Source of the DNA: Candidatus Sodaliphilus fimicaballi
GTDB lineage: Bacteria; Bacteroidota; Bacteroidia; Bacteroidales; Muribaculaceae
DNA: 12,349 nucleotides
NCBI GenBank assembly: GCA_018065165.1
Contig: JAGHTV010000263.1
Coordinates: forward strand, 1-12,349
Direction of reading: 5' to 3'
Part shown: positions 5,914 through 12,349 of the stretch, piece by piece
Layout: each line of letters begins with the position of its first letter
Position numbering within the stretch: position 1 is the stretch's first letter
Notes under the pieces: generated by a model
Told to the model about the DNA's origin: nothing
The model's database searches: none
What the model saw: the letters and a program-made list of their open reading frames with translations, nothing else
Made by a program: the position numbers and the translations under genes

Positions 5914-6675
5914 ATGAAATCAGATAGTGTAGTTATCATACCTACATATAACGAGATTGAGAACATCGAGAAGATGATAGAAACCGTGCTCGGCATTGAG
6001 GAGCACAACTTTGATGTACTCATCATTGACGACAACTCGCCCGACGGCACAGGTGCAACTGTTGATGCCATTGCTGCACGCGAGGAACGCGTTAACATCA
6101 TCCACCGCACAGGCAAGCTGGGATTGGGCACTGCCTACATCACAGGCTTCAAGTGGGCACTAGAACAAGGTTACCAGTACATCATCGAGATGGATGCCGA
6201 CTTCTCGCACCCACCCCGCAAGTTGCTCGAGCTGCAAGATGCGTGTGCCAACAAGGGTGCCGATGTAGCGGTAGGTTCTCGTTACCTTACAGGTGTGAAT
6301 GTGGTTAACTGGCCCATGGGACGCGTACTCATGTCTTACTACGCGTCGGCCTATGTGCGCATCGTTACAGGACTTAAGGTGCGCGATACCACAGCTGGAT
6401 TTGTATGCTATCGTCGCGAGGTGCTCGAGGCTATGGACCTTGATTCAATCGAGTTCAAGGGCTACGCCTTCCAAATCGAGATGAAGTTCACTGCCTATCG
6501 CATGGGCTTCAAGATTCAGGAAGTGCCCATCGTTTTTGTCAATCGCGTGCTCGGCACCAGCAAGATGAACAGCAGCATCTTTGGCGAGGCAGTGTTTGGC
6601 GTCATGAAGCTGCGACTTGAGGCAATCACAGGTTCAAAGAAATTCAAGCGTCGCAACAAGGCTCTTAAGGCTTAA
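5914..6675 (+). CDS. GT2 polyprenol/dolichol-phosphate mannosyltransferase-like enzyme
   Basis: The 253-aa protein is a GT-A fold, family 2 glycosyltransferase of the DPM1 type. Motifs are PTYNE (10-14), DDNSPDGT (39-46), EMDADFSHP (92-100, with the metal/nucleotide-sugar DAD at 94-96) and GSRYLTG (121-127). The DTTAGFVCY and GYAFQIEM blocks typical of DPM synthases follow. The reaction expected from the family is transfer of a hexose from a GDP- or UDP-sugar to polyprenyl phosphate at the cytoplasmic membrane face, supplying lipid-linked sugar for glycan or glycoprotein assembly. There is no C-terminal membrane domain, so it is a peripheral type. ATG at 5914 was chosen over a TTG two codons upstream. 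The C-terminus is Lys/Arg-rich. It is the first gene of an operon and lies 4 bp from pyrC. Sugar and acceptor are not determinable. Confidence 0.85.
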   Translation: MKSDSVVIIPTYNEIENIEKMIETVLGIEEHNFDVLIIDDNSPDGTGATVDAIAAREERVNIIHRTGKLGLGTAYITGFKWALEQGYQYIIEMDADFSHPPRKLLELQDACANKGADVAVGSRYLTGVNVVNWPMGRVLMSYYASAYVRIVTGLKVRDTTAGFVCYRREVLEAMDLDSIEFKGYAFQIEMKFTAYRMGFKIQEVPIVFVNRVLGTSKMNSSIFGEAVFGVMKLRLEAITGSKKFKRRNKALKA

Positions 6676-6679
6676 AAGT

Positions 6680-8017
6680 ATGGAACTTATACACAACGGA
6701 ATCATAGTAAACGAAAACCTCGCCGAGCGGGGTTTTCTCGTGATAAATGGAGGGTTCATTGCCCGTGTTGGCAAGGGTAACCCCAGCGAGGAACTCATCG
6801 ATGTGTGCGATACCGTGACCGATGTTGAGGGCGCCTACATCATTCCTGGCGTCATTGATGACCATGTACACTTTCGCGAACCAGGCCTTACCCACAAGGC
6901 AACCATTGCCAGCGAGAGCCGTGCAGCCGTTGCTGGTGGCGTGACATCGTTTATGGATATGCCCAATGTGAAGCCCGTGACCACAACTCTCGAAGCGCTC
7001 GACGACAAGATGCAACGCGCTGCCAAGGACTCGGTGGCCAACTACAGTTTCTACATAGGTGCCACCAACGACAACATCGACACCCTGAAGCAAGCCGACT
7101 TCAATCGTGTATGTGGCGTCAAGGCCTTCATGGGTTCATCTACTGGTGGCATGCTAGTCAACGACGCAAAGACCCTGAAACGCATCTTCAGCGAGATACC
7201 TGCTATCGTTGCCGTTCACTGCGAGGACGAGGACATCATTGCTGCCAACCGCAAGGATCTTGTAGAGAAGCATGGCGATGAACTGCCAGTGACCATGCAC
7301 ACCGCAATACGCAGCGAGGAAGCCTGCTACAAGAGCACCAGTCGTGCCGTGGAGTTGGCAAAGCAATGCGGCACACGCCTGCATGTGATGCACATATCTA
7401 CTGCCCGCGAGCTCGAACTCTTTGACCCAAGCAACAAGAACATATCATGCGAGGCTTGCGTGGGTCACCTGTGGTTTAGTGACGAGGATTATGAACGTCT
7501 AGGCAACCGCATCAAGGTGAACCCCTCAATCAAGACCGTGGCCGACCGTGACGCGCTGCGCAAGGCCGTTGCAAGTGGCAAAATCAACATCATTGCCACC
7601 GACCACGCTCCACATTTGCCCGCTGAGAAAGAAGGAAATTGCATAACTGCAGCATCGGGAATGCCTATGGCACAATTTTCGCTAGTAACTATGTTAGAAC
7701 TGGTCGAACAAGGCGTGCTGAGCATTGAGACAGTAGTAGATCGCATGTGTCACGCACCCGCAAAGTTATTTGGCATTGACCGCCGCGGATATCTCCAGGC
7801 TGGCTATTATGCCGATGTCGTGGTAGTGAAGCACAACGATGCTGCACACACAATAAGTGACGACGATGTGCTCTCACTGTGCCAATGGACACCACTCACA
7901 GGCACCAATGTTCACCACGAGGTAGTTCTCACCTATGTCAATGGTCACAAAGCCTATGACCACGGTGAAATTAGTAACGAGATAAACAGTAGACCTCTGA
8001 AGTTTATCAGAAAATAA
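6680..8017 (+). CDS. pyrC: Dihydroorotase (class I, metal-dependent)
   Basis: This 445-aa amidohydrolase cyclises N-carbamoyl-aspartate to dihydroorotate, the third step of UMP synthesis, in the cytoplasm. The class I signature DDHVHFREPG is at 60-69, with metal ligands H62 and H64. K148 in GVKAFMGSS is probably the carboxylated bridging lysine. H180 (VHCEDE) and H238 (HVMHIS) are further ligands, and D308 in ATDHAPH is the catalytic aspartate. MPNVKP (94-99) follows the substrate-binding pattern. An open frame continues upstream to 6617 into the GT2 gene, but ATG 6680 gives the normal N-terminus (MELIHNG) just after the GT2 stop. Gaps of 4 bp before and 6 bp after indicate cotranscription. 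Hydantoinase or allantoinase are relatives, but REPG and overall length favour dihydroorotase. Confidence 0.92.
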   Translation: MELIHNGIIVNENLAERGFLVINGGFIARVGKGNPSEELIDVCDTVTDVEGAYIIPGVIDDHVHFREPGLTHKATIASESRAAVAGGVTSFMDMPNVKPVTTTLEALDDKMQRAAKDSVANYSFYIGATNDNIDTLKQADFNRVCGVKAFMGSSTGGMLVNDAKTLKRIFSEIPAIVAVHCEDEDIIAANRKDLVEKHGDELPVTMHTAIRSEEACYKSTSRAVELAKQCGTRLHVMHISTARELELFDPSNKNISCEACVGHLWFSDEDYERLGNRIKVNPSIKTVADRDALRKAVASGKINIIATDHAPHLPAEKEGNCITAASGMPMAQFSLVTMLELVEQGVLSIETVVDRMCHAPAKLFGIDRRGYLQAGYYADVVVVKHNDAAHTISDDDVLSLCQWTPLTGTNVHHEVVLTYVNGHKAYDHGEISNEINSRPLKFIRK

Positions 8018-8023
8018 CATTGT

Positions 8024-10732
8024 ATGGATTCCAAACCTAATGCACAACTGCAGGGCTTGACCTCACAACAGGTGATTGAGAGTCGCAGGAAGCATGGCGA
8101 GAATGTTCTCACCCCTCCCAAGCGTCAATCGCTGTGGTCTCAGTTCCTGGAGAAATTTGACGACCCCCTTATCAAAATTCTCTTGGTAGCACTACTGCTC
8201 TCAATGGGTATTGCTATATATGAATATTTCTTCATCAGCCACTCATTGAGCGTGTTGCTTGAACCAACAGGCATTTTCATCGCCATCGTTCTGGCCACAC
8301 TTGTGGGATTTCTTGTTGAGGTTAATGCCAACAAGAAGTTTGACCTGCTCAACAAGACTAACGACGACATTCAAGTTAAGGTAGTACGTGATGGTGGCGT
8401 TACTAGCATCCCGCGCCGCGAGGTAGTTGTGGGCGATATAGTCATTCTTGAAACAGGCGAGAAAGTGCCAGCCGACGGTGTGTTGCTCAATAGTATGCAG
8501 ATGAGTGTAAATGAGAGTAGTCTCACAGGCGAACCACTTGCACACAAGTCACACCGCGAGGAGGATGTAAAGGCTAACACACAAAGCACATACCCCATGA
8601 ACATGGTGCTGCGTGGCTCAACTGTGGTAGAGGGCCATGGTGTGATGCAAGTTGAACTTGTGGGCGATAGCACCGAGTATGGCAAGGTGTTTACCGACTC
8701 ACAGATTGACAACAACCTCGAGACTCCACTGATGAAGCAATTTGACCGCCTAGGCCGTATCATCGCCTACGGTAGCTACATCATTGCAGCACTCATTGTG
8801 ATAGGACGATTTACTGTATTCTTCATCAGCGGCATACCCGAGGACAGTCTCGAAATAGTTCATTACACTGTGCAAACCATCATGCTCGCGGTTTCACTCA
8901 TCGTGGTATCGGTGCCCGAAGGTCTGCCCATGAGTGTGACACTGAGCCTTGCACTGAGCATGCGACGTATGTTGCAGAGCAACAACCTGGTGCGCAAGAT
9001 GCACGCTTGCGAGACTATGGGTGCGGCAACAATAATATGTACCGACAAGACTGGTACACTCACCAAGAACCAGATGCAAGTGGCTCACACCCACTTCTAT
9101 GGACTCGGCGATAAGCAAGTTCTGGACTCAAGCGAAGAGAGCAACATTATACGCGAGAGCATTGCTTGCAACTCAACCGCATTTATCGACAACACACAAG
9201 GCACGGCAAAGGTTCTGGGCAATCCCACAGAGGGAGCCCTGCTCCTATGGCTCAAAGACAATGGCAGTGATTACATGCAACTGCGAGAGGCGTCGAGAGT
9301 GGTAGCACAACTGCCATTCAGCACCGAACGCAAATACATGGCTACCATAGTAAAGAGCAGTCTCACTGGCAAGATGTTACTACTGGTAAAGGGTGCCAGC
9401 GAGATTATATGGAAGCATTGCAGTGGCGTAGCGGGCACAGATGCCCTCAAAAGCGAAACTTTGCCCCAGTTCATTGCCGACGAACTGCTCAACTATCAGC
9501 AGCGTGCAATGCGTACACTGGGCTTTGCCTACTGTGAGTTGCCCAACGACTACAGCGTGGGCGAGCAAATCTCGCTTGACGCTTGTCCCGCACTCACTTT
9601 CCTAGGCATCGTAGCCATCAGCGATCCTGTTCGCGAGGAAATACCCTTCGCCATTAAGGACTGCCGTCAGGCTGGTATCGATGTAAAAATTGTAACCGGC
9701 GATACTCCCGCTACTGCCCGCGAGGTGGGCCGTCAGGCAGGTTTATGGACCGATGACGACGACACAACAGGCGCTGCCATTCTCACTGGTCCCGAGTGGC
9801 AAGCCCTCACCGACGAGGAGGCCGTAGAACGTGCCCGTTCGCTTAAGATTCTGGCTCGTGCACGCCCCGACGACAAGGCTCGACTCGTCAAGCTGTTGCA
9901 ATCTAAGGGAGAAGTAGTCGCTGTGACTGGCGACGGTACCAACGACGCTCCAGCGCTCAACGCTGCACAGGTGGGCCTCTCAATGGGCGATGGCACAAGC
10001 GTGGCTAAGGAAGCCAGCGACATCACCATCATGGACAACTCGTTTGGCAGTATCAGCAAGGCTGTGTTGTGGGGACGCTCGCTGTACCGCAACATTCAAC
10101 GCTTCATCCTGTTCCAACTCACCGTCAACGTGTGTGCATGCCTTGTAGTGGCGCTGGGCTCGTTCATGAGCAAGGAAACCGTACTCACCGTGACTCAAAT
10201 GCTGTGGGTAAACCTCATCATGGATACATTTGCTGCTCTGGCACTGGCATCGCTGCCACCCAACTCACGAGTGATGCGCGATCGCCCACGCCGTGACACC
10301 GACAGCATCATTTCGCCATCGATGACGGCATTCATTGCCGGCACGGGTGTACTGTTCTCGGCTATAATGCTGGGCGCATTCTACTTCATGCTCTATCATC
10401 ACAACACCAGTGGCGACCACATCTACAACATGATGCTCGACCCGCAGGAGAAGTCTATGTTCTTCACCACATTTGTATTCCTGCAGTTCTGGAATCTGTT
10501 CAATGCACGCTCGTTTGGCAGTGGCCACAGCGCATTCCACAACATGAAGGACAGCAAACTGTTCTTTGCAACCATCCTGGTGATTATCATTGGCCAGTTC
10601 CTCATCGTGCAATATGGCGGCACAATGTTTGCCACCGTTCCCATGACACCCGCACAGTGGGCCATCACACTGGGTGGCACATCGGTAGTAATGATTGCCG
10701 GCGAAGTGTATCACATGTTCTTCCACAAGTAA
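8024..10732 (+). CDS. PMCA-type Ca2+-transporting P-type ATPase
   Basis: The 902-aa protein is a complete P2-type ATPase. In order: N-terminal cation-ATPase segment, actuator loop with TGEP (168-171), M4 with PEGLP (298-302, Ca2+ ligand E299), phosphorylation motif DKTGT (D341), nucleotide-binding KGASE (456-460), hinge TGDGTNDAP (635-643), M5 with QLTVN (698-702), M6 with N730 and D734 in WVNLIMDT, and M7-M10. PEGLP plus QLTVN and NLIMD are the plasma-membrane Ca2+ ATPase (P2B) pattern, with ion site II only, so one Ca2+ per ATP is expected. There is no calmodulin-type tail, as in other bacterial members. It should export Ca2+ from the cytoplasm. It is the last gene of the GT2-pyrC operon, 6 bp after pyrC, and is followed by a terminator. 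Metal specificity is inferred from motifs. Confidence 0.92.
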   Translation: MDSKPNAQLQGLTSQQVIESRRKHGENVLTPPKRQSLWSQFLEKFDDPLIKILLVALLLSMGIAIYEYFFISHSLSVLLEPTGIFIAIVLATLVGFLVEVNANKKFDLLNKTNDDIQVKVVRDGGVTSIPRREVVVGDIVILETGEKVPADGVLLNSMQMSVNESSLTGEPLAHKSHREEDVKANTQSTYPMNMVLRGSTVVEGHGVMQVELVGDSTEYGKVFTDSQIDNNLETPLMKQFDRLGRIIAYGSYIIAALIVIGRFTVFFISGIPEDSLEIVHYTVQTIMLAVSLIVVSVPEGLPMSVTLSLALSMRRMLQSNNLVRKMHACETMGAATIICTDKTGTLTKNQMQVAHTHFYGLGDKQVLDSSEESNIIRESIACNSTAFIDNTQGTAKVLGNPTEGALLLWLKDNGSDYMQLREASRVVAQLPFSTERKYMATIVKSSLTGKMLLLVKGASEIIWKHCSGVAGTDALKSETLPQFIADELLNYQQRAMRTLGFAYCELPNDYSVGEQISLDACPALTFLGIVAISDPVREEIPFAIKDCRQAGIDVKIVTGDTPATAREVGRQAGLWTDDDDTTGAAILTGPEWQALTDEEAVERARSLKILARARPDDKARLVKLLQSKGEVVAVTGDGTNDAPALNAAQVGLSMGDGTSVAKEASDITIMDNSFGSISKAVLWGRSLYRNIQRFILFQLTVNVCACLVVALGSFMSKETVLTVTQMLWVNLIMDTFAALALASLPPNSRVMRDRPRRDTDSIISPSMTAFIAGTGVLFSAIMLGAFYFMLYHHNTSGDHIYNMMLDPQEKSMFFTTFVFLQFWNLFNARSFGSGHSAFHNMKDSKLFFATILVIIIGQFLIVQYGGTMFATVPMTPAQWAITLGGTSVVMIAGEVYHMFFHK

Positions 10733-10755
10733 ATCTAATTTTATCGCATAATTTA

Positions 10756-10788
10756 GGGGCGACACCACATGGCGTCGCCCCTGTATTT
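10756..10788 (+). terminator. Intrinsic terminator after the Ca2+ ATPase
   Basis: An 11-bp stem, 10756-10766 with 10771-10781 (GGGGCGACACC, loop ACAT), has one A-C mismatch and is followed by TGTATTTTTA. On the minus strand the mismatch becomes a G-U wobble, so the stem could also stop the convergent CD225 gene, though the T tract on that side is weak. Confidence 0.85.
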
Positions 10789-10804
10789 TTATCTTATAAT
10801 ACCA

Positions 10805-11101
10805 TTACTGAGCCATACCAGGGTGAGACATGAACACATGACTGTCCTGAGCAGCATTGCACACATACAAAATCACTACCCAGAAGATTATATACAACAC
10901 ACCCGTGATAACGCTCCACTTTAGCCATTTTTTTGCTTGGGCCGACTTATACTGCGCCAGAGCATACTCGCCACGATAGTATGCGCTCGACACGCCCGAA
11001 GCGTTAATCAAGGCTACAATACCAAGTGGCATGCAGCAAAACATGGTAGCAAGAATTGACTCTACAAGGTAGTTCTTGGGCATAGGAGGCATTTTATCCA
11101 T
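10805..11101 (-). CDS. CD225/dispanin-family small membrane protein
   Basis: The 98-aa protein has a short Pro-rich N-terminus (MDKMPPMPKN), then a first helix about 11-34 containing the double cysteine FCCMPLGIVAL (21-31). A polar loop follows with YYRGEYALAQYKSAQAKKW (41-59), and a second membrane helix spans about 61-81. The CC-x-x-G-x-x-A-L helix followed by the A-x-x-x-S-x-x-A-K-K-W loop is the CD225 signature shared with eukaryotic IFITM and dispanin proteins. Bacterial members are common and uncharacterised; they may shape or stiffen membranes, which is inference. A second ATG at codon 4 is a possible start. No promoter box is visible upstream, so it may be transcribed with the hydrolase gene 112 bp upstream. 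It converges on the Ca2+ ATPase. Confidence 0.8.
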   Translation of the reverse strand: MDKMPPMPKNYLVESILATMFCCMPLGIVALINASGVSSAYYRGEYALAQYKSAQAKKWLKWSVITGVLYIIFWVVILYVCNAAQDSHVFMSHPGMAQ

Positions 11102-11139
11102 ATCGTTCGATTGTTATAATTATCTATGAGGTAATTCCA

Positions 11140-11181
11140 TTTTGCTTGCAGAGCAAGCTATTTTCTTTGCGTAGCATAGAA
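11140..11181. repeat. Two tandem 21-bp hairpin units between the hydrolase and CD225 genes
   Basis: Units 11140-11160 and 11161-11181 both fit TTTTnnTTGCnnAGCA at exactly 21-bp spacing. The first folds as GCTTGC-AGA-GCAAGC (perfect). The second folds as TTCTTTGC-GTA-GCATAGAA (one mismatch). The conserved core is TTGC...GCA with a 3-base loop. They could terminate or attenuate transcription, but the minus strand has no T run directly after them, so the role is unclear. Confidence 0.55.
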
Positions 11182-11213
11182 CAAAAAATTATTTTCTTTT
11201 TTTACTAACACTA

Positions 11214-12332
11214 CTATAATATTATATCTTCAATTGCCTGTTGAGTCGACCAGCGGTCGGCAACGTTACAGTTTTCAAGCATCACTACCACGGTGTCGCT
11301 CTGCTCAAACTTGGCAAGGTAAGCCTGGAAACCACCATTGTCGCCAGTGTGATACACCTTGCGCTCACGGCCGGGAGTGGTGTCGATAAACCAACCCAGG
11401 CCATACCACGTGTTGGGACGGTTCTGATAACCACACACGGTGCTTGCCGATATGTTTGTGATGCAAGAATAGGCCTTGCGCTTGAGTTCCTCGCTTATGA
11501 GCACATTGCCAGCCAGTGCCTTTTCCCACTTGAGCAGGTCGCGTGCCGTAGAGTACAAGCCGCCGTCGGCCTTAGTGGCAAAGAAGGTCTCAATGCCATA
11601 CTCACACACAGCCCAGTGGTTGCCCTCGCTGTCCACATAGTCCTGGTCAACCTTGTCGCGGTGCTTCTCGTAGTCGGCATCAATGCCACTCACCACGGTA
11701 TCCTCATTGATGATGTAGCCGTGAGCTGTAGCTTCGGTCTCACGGCCGGGCTCAAAGTAGAAAGTAGATGTCATGCCCAGCGGCTCAAATATCTCCTTGT
11801 GCTGATACTCGTCAAAGCCCATGCCACTCACACGCTCAATGATGCCAAATAGCAACTGATACGTGGGGTTGATGTACTCGTAGGTCTCGCCGGGGGCAAA
11901 GTGGAATGTATCGAGGTCTTCCATATACTGCAGGCTTTCTCGATCGGTACAGTAGAGCATGAAGTTGCGGTCGGTGCGTGGTCGCAGGTCGGGAACACCC
12001 GAGCAGTGGCTCATCACGTGCCATAACTTGATATCCTGCCAGTGCGGACTCTTGAACTCGGGGAAGTACTTCGCTATGCTATCGTCGAGGCTCACCAGAC
12101 CCTTATCCACCAGCTTGAGCACGCCCACCGAGGCAAACTGCTTAGAGATGCTTGCCACGTTAAACACGGTGTCGGGACCTATAGTGCGGCTGTGTTGCAT
12201 GTCGGCCAGGCCACGATAAAACTCATACATTATCTCGCCATTTTTAGCCACCAGCACTGCTGTGCCGGGAGCGTCGTCGTGGTAACGAGGTTGCAATAAA
12301 GCATCCAGAGCTTGTTTTATATCTTTAATCAT
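11214..12332 (-). CDS. Serine hydrolase of the class C beta-lactamase/PBP-like family
   Basis: The 372-aa protein has the three active-site motifs of the Beta-lactamase (PF00144) fold: S61-I-S-K64 (nucleophile and general base), Y153-I-N155, and H328-T-G330 followed by DNGG in place of KTG. Length and the YIN/HTG combination point to the esterase or D-aminopeptidase-like branch of class C relatives rather than a true AmpC. No signal peptide or lipobox precedes the domain (MIKDIKQALDALL), so it is predicted cytoplasmic, unlike drug-resistance beta-lactamases. The start is set by the conserved fold beginning about residue 20 and by a -7 promoter box 4 bp upstream of the ATG. Substrate is unknown; peptide or ester hydrolysis is possible. 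The stop is followed by an AT-rich gap and the 21-bp hairpin units. Confidence 0.85.
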   Translation of the reverse strand: MIKDIKQALDALLQPRYHDDAPGTAVLVAKNGEIMYEFYRGLADMQHSRTIGPDTVFNVASISKQFASVGVLKLVDKGLVSLDDSIAKYFPEFKSPHWQDIKLWHVMSHCSGVPDLRPRTDRNFMLYCTDRESLQYMEDLDTFHFAPGETYEYINPTYQLLFGIIERVSGMGFDEYQHKEIFEPLGMTSTFYFEPGRETEATAHGYIINEDTVVSGIDADYEKHRDKVDQDYVDSEGNHWAVCEYGIETFFATKADGGLYSTARDLLKWEKALAGNVLISEELKRKAYSCITNISASTVCGYQNRPNTWYGLGWFIDTTPGRERKVYHTGDNGGFQAYLAKFEQSDTVVVMLENCNVADRWSTQQAIEDIIL

Positions 12333-12336
12333 GTTT

Positions 12337-12344
12337 CAAAGATA
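12337..12344 (-). promoter_or_regulatory. -7 promoter box of the serine hydrolase gene
   Basis: On the minus strand this reads TATCTTTG, a perfect TAnnTTTG match ending 4 bp before the ATG. The -33 element would fall outside the window. The transcription start should be at or within a few bases of the ATG. Confidence 0.65.
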
Positions 12345-12349
12345 CATAT

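Noticed and set aside
6617..6679. Upstream start of dihydroorotase overlapping the GT2 gene
   Set aside because: The added 21 residues are a shadow of the GT2 3' end. ATG 6680 gives the expected N-terminus and a 4-bp gap.
10265..10768. 167-aa minus-strand frame under the Ca2+ ATPase 3' end
   Set aside because: It is a His/Cys-rich antisense shadow of conserved ATPase membrane segments and crosses the terminator.
11241..11852. 203-aa plus-strand frame opposite the serine hydrolase
   Set aside because: It is the antisense shadow of a gene with clear active-site motifs and has no recognisable family features.

Overview
The window reads as chromosomal DNA of a Bacteroidales bacterium (gut Bacteroides/Prevotella/Muribaculaceae type; genus not resolvable). 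Three signs agree. Bacteroidetes-type -7 promoter boxes (TAnnTTTG) lie upstream of four genes. Start codons lack Shine-Dalgarno sequences. The gene families (Cbp1-type coiled-coil surface protein, PMCA-type Ca2+ ATPase, GT2 plus class I dihydroorotase, CD225 mini-protein) are ones common in that order. All complete genes are intact, and several starts were moved inward from the longest open frame.

Layout, left to right. Positions 3-662 are the 3' end of a Cbp1-like adhesin gene, closed by an intrinsic terminator. A promoter then drives a 554-aa AAE/YidE-type membrane transporter (796-2460), followed 44 bp later by an EamA/DMT transporter (2505-3389). Three bases after that stop begins a gene-free block (3393-3813) built as two inverted arms of about 120 bp, each with the same ordered set of hairpins, around an AT-rich core of about 185 bp. 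Its right end overlaps the stop codon of a minus-strand Y1 (HUH) transposase of the REP-associated/IS200 type (3811-4263). Together they look like a RAYT gene with an elaborate REP-like palindrome array, and this is the most unusual part of the window. Next on the minus strand is a secreted beta-propeller (YncE-like) protein with a C-terminal membrane anchor (4311-5813).

A compact divergent promoter region (5814-5913) separates that gene from a tight plus-strand operon: a GT2 dolichol/polyprenol-phosphate mannosyltransferase-like enzyme (5914-6675), dihydroorotase pyrC (6680-8017) and a PMCA-type Ca2+-transporting P-type ATPase (8024-10732), with 4-bp and 6-bp gaps and a terminator at 10756-10781. 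The right end holds two minus-strand genes: a 98-aa CD225/dispanin membrane protein (10805-11101) and a serine beta-lactamase-fold hydrolase without a signal peptide (11214-12332). A pair of tandem 21-bp hairpin units lies between them. The hydrolase gene's -7 box is only 4 bp from its ATG, which suggests a leaderless mRNA.

Most of the window is ordinary housekeeping and envelope biology. The transporters and Ca2+ pump are inner-membrane proteins, the GT2 enzyme feeds lipid-linked sugar, PyrC makes pyrimidine, and the propeller and Cbp1-like proteins act outside the cytoplasm. The candidate unusual system is the hairpin array plus transposase at 3393-4263.
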